64,000 nt of DNA from Sympetrum striolatum (GCA_947579665.1 CANPUZ010000057.1:248001-312000), one strand, 5' to 3'. Shown: positions 1 through 12,130, numbered from the stretch's first letter. Translations and numbers: made by a program. Notes: generated from the sequence alone by a model not told the origin.

Positions 1-216
1 CTAACTATAAATCCAAACAACACTGCTGACAAGTTTCCAATAGTTCACTTATGCAAACTACTATCTTGGAAAGTTTAAGTTGGCCTCATAAGCATTAAAC
101 TCCTCTGGATTCCAATGCATTTAGTTTTTGAAAGTTTTGACATATTTGTAGTAAGAAGCGGGCATGAATAAACTAGCCCATGTAAGTTACACGTTTTTCG
201 GTTTCTGGGCTGCCTT

Positions 217-255
217 GGACCCCCTCCCAATTGGCAAATCCTGGCTGCGCCACTG
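217..255 (-). mobile_element. hAT-like terminus (solitary end)
   Basis: Read on the minus strand from 255, the sequence starts CAGTGGCGCAGCCAGGATTT and runs into a G-rich stretch. This is the usual look of hAT terminal inverted repeats in insects. I did not find the matching second end or a target-site duplication, so it is either a truncated element or one whose other end has decayed. Confidence 0.35.
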
Positions 256-415
256 CCACAACTGTGGCACAACTGGCTGCCACACTGCAACAACAACACA
301 AAAGGAAGAGGGTAATCTGAGAAAGCCCAAATCGCGGTCATATGATCCACAATCAGCCCTTTCAGCTGTAAGCACCGCATTAATCGCGCTAGCGGCTATT
401 TTCCATGAACAATGC

Positions 416-901
416 ACCGTAATTTTCCAATTATGATACGCACCCACTATAAGACGCACCCTCGTTATTGCAAGCGCAATGTGAGAATCTTCTTATCACC
501 ATGTATAGTACGCATTTGGTTTTTAGAGAATGGAATTCTACGCTTCTATTCGCGTATGGTCATCTGCCGGATTCAGCACCCAACAGATCACCGCGCAAGC
601 ATGGAATGCTGCTAATGGCTTTCCCCCTTACGTACCCCTTTGATTTCTCAATGTGACGATCTATCAGCAACAGGTTCTTCCCCTATGAATTTTAATTTAA
701 TAATTTTGTTAATATGCAGAAGTGTTCTTTTCAGAATAAACAGGAAATCAGAATACATATATGTATGTTGAGTTATTTACTTCAAATGTCATCAACAGCC
801 GGAATAAAAAGATGATGTTTGTAACCATGTATAATACGCACCCTACTTTTTTGACGTATTTTCAAGGAAAAAAATGCGTACTATACATGGAAAATTACGG
901 T
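416..901. mobile_element. MITE-like element with ACCGTAATTTTCC inverted ends
   Basis: The left end begins ACCGTAATTTTCC and continues into GATACGCACCC. The right end, reverse-complemented, begins ACCGTAATTTTCC and continues ATGTATAGTACGCA. Related TACGCACC words recur inside near 505 and 830, so the subterminal parts are repeated. It is 486 bp with no coding potential. No clean target-site duplication is visible, so the superfamily is open. Confidence 0.5.
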
Positions 902-1312
902 ACTTATTTGCTTTTCGGGGGGAGGAACGGGAGAACCGTGAGACTTAATATTAGAATAATTGCGCTCGAAAAAAAAGGAGTCGCAGTTTTCGAAGGTAGC
1001 CCAAATCGCGGCCATTGAATAAGCAACCCGCCCATTGGGCGGAGTACCGCCACAGGGACTTTCAAACCCGCCCCTGAGCACCTGAAGATAGCCCAATTCG
1101 CGGAAATCCGCCCAATCTGGCAACCCTGCCAGATCTCGCTAAAATAGCCCAATGTTCATTTTCAAACTACATGTTGGAAGTTCATAATAAGTAATACCAA
1201 AGTGATAATCAGAGTATAACTGATATAATGTAGCCGAAATAGGTAGTATAGACCATCTGGGCTAAAAATAGCAATCAGTATTACAAGTTAACCTGTGGAG
1301 GTTGAACTTTCA

Positions 1313-1373
1313 CATATAAGACGCAGGGAAATTTTTCGAGACATAATTTAGGAAAAAAGGTGCGTCTTATATG
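1313..1373. repeat. Inverted repeat, perfect 13-bp arms
   Basis: CATATAAGACGCA at 1313-1325 is the exact reverse complement of TGCGTCTTATATG at 1361-1373, with a 35-nt loop. The GACGCACC-type word links it to the element at 416-901. It may be the remains of another member of that MITE family. An ACGGTAATTT word follows at about 1382. Confidence 0.5.
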
Positions 1374-1677
1374 CCGTCAAATACGGTAATTTATAATCAG
1401 TGCTGGTCCATTAAGTAGTCAATAAATAAATAAAATAAAATTTTAGCCTTATAATCCTGTTTACTTCAATAAACTATCAAAAATAGATCAAATGTGATGT
1501 TATTTAACCATAACATTAAGAAATTTTCATAATCAGTTTAATTATTGATATTAAATTCAATACAAAATATGTATAAATGATTCTGAATAAAAGGAAGATG
1601 ACAACCTTGAATAACTAATTCAAGCAAATGGTTCTCAATTCTTTAACAATACACACAGCATTTTATTTAAACCATGA

Positions 1678-2574
1678 GGACCATAGACCAACTGTTTGTA
1701 ATCAGACAAACTTTAGAAAAATGCTATGAGCATAATTTTGAACTGCATATGCTATTGTAGAGGTTAGACAAGCATTTGATAATATAAACAGGATCAAACT
1801 CTGAGAAGCAATGGAGGATATGGAAATTCCATCCAAAATAATTATATTGATTCAAATGACATTGAAGAAGAGCATGGCTAAAGTAAACATACATAATAAA
1901 ATGAATTTGAATTCATCACTGGAATAAAGCAAGGATATTCTAGGATTACACAAATATGAAGAAAAATAGATCAAAGAGGAACAATATTTAACAAATAAAT
2001 AGAAAGAAGCAAGCAAAATGGGATTGATAGATAATACCAGTAAACCTAAATATATACTTATGAACTCAACTGGCAAACCTAGAGTCACCCAGGATTTGGA
2101 GATAGAACAGATAAAATTTGAAGCTGTGGAAGAGTTTAAATATCTAGAAAAGATAACTTACAAAAAAAGCATAATATGAATAAATGAATGAATAAAAGCA
2201 AGGAATAAAAGTTAATTTGCAAATATAAAGATACTCAAGAGGAAGTTAATAAACAGAAACACTTAAATACAAATATAAAAATGAATGGTTATATGAGAAT
2301 GGATTTTGGCAAAGGAGAACCAAAGAGGAGTTAAAGACAATAATGAATTGGGGAAGATATAGTTAAGTTCATTAAATCTTTCAGAATATAATGCTCGGAC
2401 CATGTGGAAAGGATGTAGAGACAGCAATAAGGTGATAGAAGGGAGAGTGTATGCCACTAGATGGAGAGGAAGGTCCAGATTGAGATGACTAATTCATAAA
2501 GGACATGGAGAAAATGAAAGTGAGAAGACAGAGAAGTGGAGGCTGATCTGAGTGGAGGGTCACATAGGGCTGTA
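1678..2574 (+). pseudogene. Decayed non-LTR retrotransposon reverse transcriptase
   Basis: This is an old LINE RT fragment readable across several frames. Near 1680-1740 the text reads TIDQLFVIRQTLEKCYEHNF, then VEVRQAFDNINRIKL, corresponding to the RT block with the first catalytic Asp (here V-E-V-R in place of D-F-K-Q). At about 1815-1915 it reads MEIPSKIIILI and KSMAKVNI, then a G-I-K-Q-G-Y block. At 2110-2150 it reads FEAVEEFKYLEKI, matching the conserved F-K-Y-L-G block downstream of RT. At 2400-2573 it reads HVERM, EGRVYATRWRGRSRLR and HIGL-stop, the usual C-terminal tail of this LINE type. No YADD catalytic box survives. Many frameshifts and stops make it non-functional. The clade is uncertain. 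Confidence 0.8.
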
Positions 2575-2579
2575 GTTCC

Positions 2580-5420
2580 AAAGAGAAAGTTAAATTGAGA
2601 CTTAAAGATCATTTTTAAGTGACTTCTAATTAGTGCGGAAAAAATTATATTAAATGTTATCACACTTTCTATGCCTTGTGTAATATTTTGTATCTATATA
2701 TAGTTTAAATCAGTCTATATAATATTAACATAAGTGTACCATACAACATTTTAAAACCAGGAACTAACAGATGAGACAAAAAAAGCTCACATGGACCATA
2801 TCCTGTTTTCCCTGACTTTTCTTGTAAATATTAATCTATTATTTATTTTTCATACTACTATATTTGCCATTAGCTCTTTTATTTTTACAAATTCACGTAT
2901 TATTTAAGATAATAGTACAACAGCTATACCTTTTATTAAGTGTAATGATAATTAAATAATATATTTTACCAAAAATGGCACTTTGAATTTAGTATTTCTG
3001 TGTCAAAATAAAATCTACATACATTATAGTCCACTTTCATATTAATGAAAATTAAATGTATTTAAAAATCGTTTTATAAATAACACCGATTATCGGAAAT
3101 AATAGTTTACATCGAAATTTTCTACATTCAAAAGTTTATTTCCAAATTTTTTACGATCAAGAAAATGGCAAGAAAACGACTTAAGTAGTCGTGATGGTAT
3201 TCAAAATAAAACCTATTTTATTACAACCATATTTTATTTAAAAGAACAAAAAGATATATTTGAAAATCTTGTTTTAAATTATATCGCTCACCAGAGTTAA
3301 TGTTTTAAATCAAAGCTTTCTAATTAAATATCAAGAATTAGCCGAGAAACGACTTTCGTAGTGCTGTCAAATTAAAGTCTATTTTCATTATAATCAACTT
3401 TAATTTAAAAATTATAAAAAACAAACGGATGCATTTAAAAATCTTATTTTTAATAATAATGCTTTCTGGACTCAATGTTTTAGTTAGATCGTGTAGATAT
3501 GTAATCAAAAGAATAGCAGTTTGACTCCATCGTAGCCACATTTATAGTCACCACAAGTACTATGCTGAAATTAAAATTAATAGCTTACAGTCGTTTCTCT
3601 AGATAAAACTATACAACAGGGTTGAGCAATTTCATTTCGGATGTTTCAATTGAAAATACTCTTCGATTCTAAAGAATTAATTTTTTTCATGACCCATCTT
3701 GTGATTAAATAAAAACTGCATATCGACATTATATCAGCTAATGCATTACTTCGTTTAAGGTCTTTTGTTTTAATAACATTGTGATTCAATAAAAAGCGAC
3801 AAAGATAAATTTAAAGCACGATATGAAATTAGTTTCCGCGAAGTCTCTGTTCAGATAAACTGAAGAAATAATAATTTTCATAAAAAAATATGGAAAGAAG
3901 GTGAGAAATATGATCAGTCACTTGATATATTTACAGTAAAAAAATATCAATTCGTTTAAAAAATACGGCATGAAGAAGCAATTGATAGTTTTTCTTACCT
4001 CTTTTGATTTCCTCAAATAACGCTTTTAAATAAAAAATCACAGCACTCCTTACAAAACTTTATTTTGAGCGAATACATTACAACATATCTGATGATCACT
4101 GGTGACGAAAAAACAATTTGCTGAGTAATTGCTCAACCTCACTGCATCCATTTTCGCTCACAAAAGCAACACCTATTAACACGCATATTCTTTCGCCTAA
4201 CACTCTCCGTTACCTGAGTGGATTAAGTGTACTTTGAAAATTAAAGACAGAGAACTAATGATATTTTAGAAATAAGCACTGCAGTCACAATTCCACAATA
4301 TTTCTTACGGCAATTGCGCGGCACTCGAATTATTTTCCGCAGCACTTCGTAAACCGACTAAAATCCTTGTATGTTCAGCAAGAAAAACTGGAAGTACAAT
4401 TTCTTGGTGATAAAGCACGAAACACACTTGCACTTTGCCAATATAGGTAAGTCCTCTGAAAGATACGTTTTCGATGTGAACATCTCGATTGCACGCGAAG
4501 AACTGAAAATGAAGGCCAAAACATGACTACACGCAAAGCATTTCTATATTTCTTGTTTGCGAAATCCACCTTCCACGTCACCCCTTATCTACTACCCATA
4601 GGGATAGAATAGCCACCAGAAAAGCAGGCTGAAACATTCGGTTTAATTGCGCAATGGAATATTCTTATCGGTGATCAGGTCCCTCAAACTAATTAAGGGG
4701 AAAGAGAGCTCAAAGGACTCATCCCTTTTCGAGACAAAACTATTTAATGATGTATAAATGAGATTCTAAAATCTTTATTTCGATTGCGCTTCAAATTCTT
4801 AGAGATATTAATCGTTGCAGAAGTCTTTCGGTTTCACTAATTAAATGACACTGATGCGTGATGCGTTTTACACCGTCTTTAGAGTGAAATTATTCCTTTG
4901 CGTTTTATGTAGCAATGGGAAGTTACGCATTTAATACTCTGTCTCAGCAGAGAGTGGATTATCGTAAGTTATGATGGAATAAATATAATATTTGAGCCGC
5001 AGAAGTTGCACTGGAGTTCACTTGCACGAAATGTGAATTATGCTTTTGCTCTATGAGTTTAGAAAGATCATAACCAATATGTTTATTTTCTGATAGAAGA
5101 AAAACGGACATACACTCTCACTTAAAAATATTGAAAATTAAGATTGATGCTTCCTTTTGCAATAAAACTGTTCAAGTGAAATACATTTCTTTCAATCAAT
5201 TCTACACCGAGATGAAAATGGAGATATAATATTGAGGTTGTACAAGAAGTGAAAATAGTGCCTTGGCTGGAGCTCGAACGGAGACCCTCACTGAGGCAAC
5301 CGAAACGCAAATCGATATTTAGAATTTTCCCCTCCAGATATAATATTTCCACTTAATTGTGGAACAGAATAGCCGATATTTCAATAGTCTTAGCAGCAGT
5401 ATTTGTGAAAGAGTATACTT
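2580..5420. other. AT-rich stretch, no gene recognised
   Basis: I see no coding segment, RNA gene or clear repeat boundary here. Composition is strongly AT-rich up to about 4100. The part from about 4100 to 4620 is less AT-rich and looks single-copy, but its short open frames match nothing I know. Confidence 0.5.
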
Positions 5421-5429
5421 TTTATACTA

Positions 5430-5520
5430 GAATATAAGCCGACCTCATTATAAGCCGAGGTACCTAATTTTATTCCAAAAAACTGGGAAAAGTAACCGAG
5501 TCGAATATAAGCCTGTGGTG
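5430..5520. repeat. Short ATAAGCC-repeat block, MITE-like
   Basis: Three closely spaced TATAAGCC words, the first two followed by GA, occur in about 90 bp, an arrangement typical of MITE ends. I did not locate a second terminus, so only a fragment can be claimed. Confidence 0.25.
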
Positions 5521-6227
5521 GGAAAAGCAGCAAGTAAAGTACACAATGAAATTACAGTAATTGAGGCATCCGTAATTTAGTAAGAGAGAATTGACAAGTA
5601 ATTGTTGAATGAGCAAGTGAGGAATTTTCCAGCTGATTTACGACACTGACGCTTCTTTGCCACGGGAGAACTGATAAGGGGAGCCCTCCCTCGAGTTTAA
5701 GAAGCCTTGTACTCAGCATAAAAAGTGTGCAGAAAAACTCGGCTTTTGCATGAGTATATAATTGTATCCACAGTTAAATTTATCTACATGTATATATAAC
5801 CATAGGGCACTAAATACGTTTTTGCGCGATGTAAGTTTATCGCTCTTAAGGTATTCGATTCAAAATGAATTTAACACACCAATGATCTGCTTTGGTGGGG
5901 TCACACTTAATGGCGGACATGTCATTTATTGATATTTTATATTATGTATTTGTTTTATTTATTTCATAACATATGTGTTTGTTTTTGTGGACCTGAAAAT
6001 GATCGTTCAATTATTCCAATGAACTTGTGGAGAAGTGAATACCATTTTATTTCATTCGTAATGAATTTCCTCAATATCAATACGGCCTCAGTCGATTTTA
6101 TTTATAAACTAAATAAAATGATATCGAAATCACTGGAAAGACGCGCAGAATGTTGAACTAAAATCCAACTGGTTGTATTTACGTGCGCTGAGGCATGCGT
6201 CATGAAAAATAGGTCCAGTCAACTTGC

Positions 6228-6255
6228 GAGAGGCATGCAATAGCGCATGCCTCTC
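6228..6255. other. Perfect 11-bp hairpin
   Basis: GAGAGGCATGC at 6228-6238 pairs exactly with GCATGCCTCTC at 6245-6255 around the loop AATAGC. Nearby copies of GGCATGC at 6191 and GACGCATG near 6276 suggest a locally duplicated motif. No function is evident. Confidence 0.45.
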
Positions 6256-6672
6256 CTTCATCATACCGTGCGCTGTGACGCATGACTGTGTTGAATACAA
6301 AGTTGCACAAGTGTGGACATAGCTTTAGAATCGACGGCAAACGAGATTCGGATACAAAACTACTCATTGGCATGTCTCGTGGCACTCCGTTCTCCGCTCA
6401 CCCTGGTTCCATATAAGGGGGCATCCACGTGAGGTGATATTTGCGATTTTTGACCCTCATCTGGTGCGATATAGTGAGATTTGGCTTGACCCTGTCCTCT
6501 AATCTCACGTGATATTGCTCAAAATGCGTTTTTTCAGTGTAAATATGTTAATCTATGCTTCATTGTACTGGATTTATTCAAAAAAACGTAATTTATTTAA
6601 TTATTTTTATTTAGGACTAGTTGTGACTAGTGTTTAAGATTACTGGGATCGTAGTCTAAAATCACAATGAAA

Positions 6673-6833
6673 ATATCGTGCAATAAAATAATAAAATGAG
6701 AACTTCTAAAATTGGTAATATTCATTCTAATTCAGTCAATGGGGACTCAATTTAACCCAGTTATCTCATAATTCATCACTGTTTCTTGCGGATAAAACAT
6801 TATTTAATCTTTGCGAGAACCCACTTAGCCGTT
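6673..6833 (+). repeat. Direct repeat, copy 1 (copy 2 at 7470-7625)
   Basis: About 155 bp starting ATCGTGCAATAAAATA and ending TCTTTGCGAGAACC occurs twice within the Harbinger-like element, 797 bp apart. The copies differ by scattered substitutions, so the duplication is not recent. Copy 2 begins right after an HTE hairpin end. The HTE insertion, or recombination around it, may have created the duplication. Confidence 0.75.
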
Positions 6834-7399
6834 GACGGATTTCGATAAAAGTTATTTTGATCTACCCTATTGTTCAGTAATCGTGTGATCGAGTCGAGAA
6901 CTTCCGCGAATCCACCGAGTTTTGATTTGCTTCGTCTCAGATGGGGTAGGGGAACGACGCTGACGCCTAATGGATATCATATTACAGAAAATAAGTTGCT
7001 CTTTAAAATTATGTACGACATGCACCATTATAATCGCGGATCATTGTAAGGAAAAGCCTCTAAGTCCAGATTTGTACTATTTTTGGTCCGACATTAACCT
7101 AAAATAAAATAGCAATTTCGTCTCATTGTTGATACATGTGATTTCAACTAAAATGGATGAATTCCTATTATGAGGTTTTGTGGAGCGTATTTTTATACAA
7201 GGTTATAACATTTTCGCTTTAAATTATGAGGAATTATATAAAATATCATGTTTTTTTAAATAAATATTAGCTTTACGTAACATTTCCTATGAAAAAAGTA
7301 CGTTGTTGTAAATTCCTTCACTTATTATAATTGATATAACACCAAGGCCACTATTTCCAGTTCCCGCGACTGCCAGTTGTCCTAGACCGCCCCAACACT

Positions 7400-7472
7400 T
7401 CCGTCAAAATCTCGAGGTAGAATTTTTTCATGAAAACAATACTTTCTCTATACTTCGTATATGGAGAAAGTA
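7400..7472 (-). mobile_element. HTE terminal fragment with hairpin
   Basis: Only the hairpin end of the HTE family is present. It has TTTTTTCATGAAAACAATAC followed by a foldback at 7440-7472, in which TACTTTCTC pairs with GAGAAAGTA around CTTCGT. It is immediately followed by AAAAATC, matching the A-run that follows other HTE ends on this strand. Confidence 0.65.
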
Positions 7473-7814
7473 AAAATCGTGCAATAAAATACTTATATGA
7501 GAACTTCTAAAATTGGTAATATTCATTCTAATTCAGTCCATGGTGACTCGATTAAACCCAGTTATCTCATAATTCTACACTTTTTCTTGCGGATAAGAAA
7601 TGACGTAATCTTTGCGAGAACCACCCCTCTCCCCCACGTGAGAGTGAGTGAGATTCGGCTCAACCCCCTCCGCCCCCCTAAACGCCTCACGTAATTAATG
7701 GACGCCCCCTAACTCGTCCAATGTTCCACCAATCCGCTATCGATGTTTGGGCTGTATAAATATATATAATATAAAATAAATATATATAATATAAAAATCT
7801 ATCTTCCTAATATA

Positions 7815-8215
7815 TTTCGCAGAAAAAAATGAATTCTTGAAACGTTCTAGCATTTATTTCCCTAATATTCCTCGCATTATAAGTAAAGAAAGAAATACTG
7901 GAACACGGCTGTTGATGAATCAGAGGTTTTTAAGCCTCCAGAAGCCGTCTTTGTCGGCGTTCCTCCTCTTACTTCCCGATAAAGCTAGAAAGGAATCGGT
8001 ATTTTGTAGTTCCTGCGGACGATTAGCATTGATATTGAAAAGATCTTTAGCTACACTTGGTAGCGCGGCATTCTTGCTTTATCCAGCTACCGGGAAGGAA
8101 GAGGAGGAACGCCGACAAAGACGGCTTTTGGTGACTTTAAACCTTTAATTAAGTATCAATGCACGTAACAGGGAGGTCGCATTATCTTCTTAGAACGCAA
8201 TTCCTCTGAACTTAT
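7815..8215 (+). repeat. Dispersed repeat split by the palindromic MITE (second copy 8585-8735)
   Basis: TTCGC(A/G)GAAAAAA with TTCTTGAAACG and CATTTATTTCCCTAAT upstream of the MITE, plus ACGTAACAGGG and TCTCTGAACTTAT-type words downstream, are matched in order by a contiguous stretch at 8585-8735. The first copy is the same repeat interrupted by the MITE. The family is unknown. Confidence 0.55.
7938..8135. mobile_element. Palindromic MITE with ~37-bp inverted arms
   Basis: AAGCCGTCTTTGTCGGCG and the following TTCCTCCTCTT at 7942-7970 recur as the reverse complement at 8099-8127, nearly perfectly. The flanks contain TTTAAGCCT (7929-7937) and TTTAAACCT (8136-8144), which would be a 9-bp duplication with one mismatch. 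One arm is about four bases longer than the other, so exact ends are uncertain. An 8-9 bp duplication would fit hAT or Mutator-type elements. A through-running open frame across it is a by-product of the palindrome. Confidence 0.6.
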
Positions 8216-9008
8216 CCTTCGAAATAGTCTTCTAATGATTAAAGATTTAAAGAAAACCGACGTTTCTAAACTTGGGGTGAGAAATACCCCACGTGGGGTT
8301 GAAGTAACCCCATGTTATTACATATCTCAGCACGAATGAATTCACTCATCGCCGTGATTCTTTGAGAAATACGCCTTTTTTAAAATGTTGGTTGTGTTTG
8401 GGAATGTTAAATTCGATTTTTTACACAAATTAATTCGAAAACTATTGTTTAACTCTGGAGATTTTTTAAACTCAATTCATAGCGTTGATATTTGGATGCG
8501 AATTCATCCAAAGTTCTTTTTCTATCCGTTTCAAGTCTACGTAAGATAGCAACTATTTTCCCAAACGGTTGCTTTCGCGTGTACTTCGCGGAAAAAATTA
8601 ATTTTTGAAACGATTTGTTCTAACATCTATTTCCCTAATCTTTCTGGCAGTATCAGAACGTATAACAGGGGGTTATATCGGTTACATCATCTGAGAACGT
8701 AATTTCTCTGAACTTATTTACTAAATTTATCCTTTATATTTGTCTTCTATCTTTCCCATCCCGAGTACATCTGAGTGACACTCGCTGTTTTATCGTAGCA
8801 AGTCTGTTTGGCGTTGGACAGCAGTCGTGGTTTCAGTCGCAGTATTGTAATGGTCGAATCTTATCGTGCAAGTGGCTTAAGTTACAAAGGTGTCTTCTTG
8901 AAGAATAAAGTAGTTGTTCCTTTTTTCATCCAGCTGCACATCCTACAGGTATTTTTGTCATCATTTTAATAATGATAATAATCTTGCATTGGTGGCTTTA
9001 GAAAAAAA

Positions 9009-9607
9009 TCTGATGTGGCCAGCACATGACTTTCTCCATATATAAGATGTAAATATTTATCTACGACAGTATTTTCGAACTCTATATTCAATCTAAACTT
9101 GGAAGATAAGTGATTAATTTATATCATATTATCTTTTACGTCACAAACATTATAAATGTTTTTCGGGACATGTTCGATGAAAAACGATGAAATTTGCCTT
9201 TCGCCCATAGAGCCCAGAGCGCCCACAAAGTAAAGCAACCTCCGGTTTATCAGTATTTCATGAATAACTCCTAAACAATCAGTCATACAAAAATATGTTT
9301 AATACAAAAGTTATAGTAAATTACATTTTCAAAAACTATTATTAATAATAGTATATACCTAAATATCATATTTATGGAGATATTTTGCAAAAACGGAAAC
9401 GAGATTAGAAAAGTAAATCTCGACTTCCGGGCCTTACGTTAGAGCGCCCACTATCACACACACACATACAGACACACTCACACACACATCATTCCGAAAA
9501 TGGTGAAAACGTGTTCTAGGGACAAAACTTGTATTTCCGTTGAAATCTCGAAGTCGAATTGTTTCATGAAAACAATACTTTCTCTATACTTCGTATATTG
9601 AGCAAGT
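9009..9607 (-). mobile_element. HTE, near full-length copy
   Basis: The element starts TCTGATGTGGCCAGCACATG (a small ATGTG/CACAT hairpin), followed by GACTTTCTCC. It ends with the family foldback, here worn (ACTTTCTC paired with GAGCAAGT). It carries the family landmarks: GTTTTTCGGGACATGTTCG, GCGCCCAC, a CA-rich run near 9460-9490 and TTTCATGAAAACAATAC. It lacks the internal duplication seen in the copy at 12397-13391. A-runs flank both ends. It has no open frame of note. Confidence 0.7.
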
Positions 9608-10169
9608 AAAAACAGATTTGGCTCTCAAAATGTTTTTGAATCGTTGTATTGTACATATTTGGCTCTTTGGCCAATAAGTTTGCCGACCACTGGGCTAGCC
9701 CATTAAAATGAATGATTTTGAATTGGCACTCACGTAGGACCTATTCTTCCATAGCAGGACTTCCTGCGTAGACGACTACTGTCATTATGTTAGCAGTATT
9801 TATTATATGGCATGTATTAGCATATGCCTGTTTAGTACAGACGTATAAGGTGCAGCGACTACCGCATATCTTAAGGGGCGTTTGCGATCAAATGATTTTT
9901 CAATGTCTGACGCTCGAATTTCGGGGTGCCCATTACTTACGAAGGCGCGTTATTTTAGAGTTAACACATTATTTTATTGATTCATGCATCATAACAAAAC
10001 TGCGACCTCCAATAAAAAAATGGGAAATTATTGCTCCATAATTCGCTCGAAAACTAATCGTGTATCATTAGGTGATATAAATTCATATCAAATTGCTTTC
10101 TCGGGATATTTCTTCTTCATAAGCAATGGTTGTGTGAAGAGGGAGGGCTAGAAGTTACCCTGGGAATCA

Positions 10170-10251
10170 GCACTGCTTTCATCTCCTATATTCCCACCCA
10201 TCCTGAGTGGCGATTTGTTGCCAAGTTTCGTATGAAAACAAATCCCATGCA
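10170..10251 (+). repeat. Dispersed repeat, inverted relative at 59900-59981
   Basis: The stretch containing CATCTCCTATATTCCCACCC and GTATGAAAACAAATCCCA is matched in reverse complement at 59900-59981 with scattered differences. The 50-kb separation and divergence indicate an interspersed repeat family. Its ends and class are not evident. Confidence 0.7.
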
Positions 10252-10842
10252 TCCCAATAGGTCTCATCTTCTGATGTTCTGCCTGTCGGCAGGTCCCACA
10301 CACCACAACCGTCTCCACTTCATTAATTTATTTATTTATTCAAATCTCACATGCAGCAAAACAATGCCAATTTAAAGTGAAATATAAAAATATACATATA
10401 GTAAAGTAATAAACATAAATAGTTAAAAAGTTACATAAAATATATAGAAAAAAAAACAAACATAAAGGTAGATTTTACAATCATATGGATCTGGTGTGTG
10501 GTAAGCTCAGGTTCAAAAATTTCTGTTTAGATAAAGGATCAATAGGAGGAGGAATTGAGTTCATTAGAGAAGTAAAGAAAAGGGGGCGATTGATAAGTGA
10601 AAGGAGTAGCATAGTGAAGTAAAGACGTCATACGGGCTGTCTGGAACACGATAATTCGCAAGTTAAGGGAGAACAGTGTAGCAGTGAATGTAAGAAGGAT
10701 AAATCATGTTTTGATCTATTGACAGAACGAGATTTCAGGATAGTGAAGATAAGAGAGAATTTTTAGAGGCTTGACGGAAGGAAGAAACTCTGGCTTTTAC
10801 AATTCTGAGAAAGAAGTTAGTAATTCTGTCTAATGAGGAAAG

Positions 10843-11310
10843 ATGAGTTGGAAAGTACATGTCCCGGGCCTCCTCCTTGGTCTCCTTGTATCCTCCTCTC
10901 TTCACCTCATCTATAGCTTTCTTCTTCTCTTTTCTCTTTCCACGGTTCCTTCAATGGCTATAGTCAGAATCCCCTTCCCTCTTACAACATGTCCGATCCA
11001 GCTTCCTTTTCTTTTCCGTATTGTGCGGAGTAATGCTCTTTCCATCTCTTCTCAGCACTTCATCTTATTCCATTTCATTCTCTCCACACATTTCGAAGGC
11101 ATCAATCCTGTCCTTCTCTTCCCATGTTTCGCATCCATGTAACATAACGCTCCATACATTCCACCAATCCTCAGCTCTAGATTAATACACATTTCTTACA
11201 GAAGGCTTCCTTTGCCATAGCTATTCTTGTCTTGATCACCAATCCTCCGTCAGCATCTCCCCAGATATACCTTCTCTATTTCTCCTTCCCTCATTCGTCA
11301 CAACAACTTC
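10843..11310 (-). pseudogene. Decayed LINE reverse transcriptase C-terminal region
   Basis: On the minus strand from about 11310, frames give GEMLTEDW, then IKTRIAMAKEAFCKKCVLI at 11250-11190, then CETWEEKDRIDAFEM and, in another frame, RKRKGSWIGHVVREGGIL. These are the conserved post-RT blocks (T-E-D, R-I-A-M-A-K, C-E-T-W, R-W-I-G-H-V-L-R) of LINE polyproteins. Several frameshifts separate them, so the copy is dead. A TTTA-rich tract at 10323-10343 lies downstream and could be its 3' tail. Pyrimidine-rich open frames on the plus strand here are shadows. Confidence 0.75.
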
Positions 11311-11339
11311 TCCGTCATTCACTCTCATAACTTTATTAT

Positions 11340-11687
11340 TTTTATTATTAATTACATTATTGTAGCTTATTAATCCCAATCTTTCAGGCCTCCATTACTT
11401 AAATCGCATTTCCGAAAGCTCTTTATTTTCCGACTACTCTTCTTCTTCTGTCTTTTCAGGTAAATGACATCCGTGGTCATCCACCCAGAAATTTACCCAA
11501 CAATATTGGTCAGCAATTATTCAACTAGAGATATACCTGCTTGTATTTATTTCCATCTGTGTTTTCGCGGGTTCTTTTCTCCCCTTCTTGCGTGAGCGTT
11601 TTCCCGCACAGTGGGTTTTTCTCCGAAAGCCTTCAGCCAAGGAGTTTTTCCCCACACCACAATTCTTTTATTTGTTTAGCTCTTATT
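11340..11687. other. No recognised feature
   Basis: Mixed-composition sequence between the LINE relic and the palindromic HTE derivative. I find no conserved frame or repeat end in it. Confidence 0.4.
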
Positions 11688-11896
11688 ACTTTCTCCATAT
11701 ACGAAGCATAGAAAAAGTATTGTTTTCATGAAAAATTTGATTTCGAGATTTCAACGGAAATACATACATACACACAGACATCATTCCGAAAATGACGTGT
11801 TCTAGGGACCCCAAAACATGTATTTCCGTTGAAATCTCGAAGTCGAATTTTTTCATGAAAACAATACTTTCTCTATACTTCGTATATGGAGAAAGT
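11688..11896. mobile_element. Palindromic HTE derivative (two hairpin ends head to head)
   Basis: The left ~82 bp starts ACTTTCTCCATATACGAAG and the right ~82 bp is its reverse complement, ending GAGAAAGT. Both arms carry TTTTCATGA, the CGAGATTTCAACGGAAAT stretch and the ACAT word that normally mark one end of HTE. The whole 209-bp unit is therefore an inverted duplication of a single HTE terminus with no other end. T/A runs flank it as for other copies. Confidence 0.75.
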
Positions 11897-12057
11897 AAAA
11901 AATTTACAGTGAAAATTTCTATAAATATTTATTGGTCATTTCTACCTACTACTATTTCTACATTTCTAGGGAATATTTTACATTGAACTTTAGCATCCAA
12001 TATCATGAAAACCCGTCTACCTCTGCTGTTTATTGCTTCCTCCAATACCCCAAACTT

Positions 12058-12130
12058 CACCCCCCCACCCTTTCACATCCCCCACTCTTTCACATCCCCC
12101 ACCCTTTCACCTTCCCCCACCCCTCTCCTG
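12058..12130 (+). repeat. Short pyrimidine-rich tandem repeat
   Basis: About four tandem copies of a ~18-20 bp unit of the type CACCCTTTCACATCCCC. It is low-complexity, and an open frame across it is not credible as a gene. Confidence 0.7.

Larger units (their letters stand above)
6417..7709. mobile_element. Harbinger-like TIR element with TAA target duplication
   Basis: The left end starts GGGGGCATCCACGTGAGG at 6417. The right end, reverse-complemented from 7709, starts GGGGGCGTCCATTAATTACG and then GTGAGG. Each end is flanked by TAA (6414-6416 and 7710-7712). A 3-bp TAA/TTA duplication with GG-starting termini is the established pattern of PIF/Harbinger elements. No transposase frame is present, so the 1.3-kb element is non-autonomous. 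It contains a direct duplication and an HTE end (listed separately). Confidence 0.5.

Noticed and set aside
6200..6385. Minus-strand 61-codon frame over the GCATGC hairpins
   Set aside because: Short, covers inverted repeats, and has no recognisable protein features.
10843..11142. Plus-strand 99-codon frame
   Set aside because: It is the complement of a LINE RT relic whose conserved blocks read on the minus strand.
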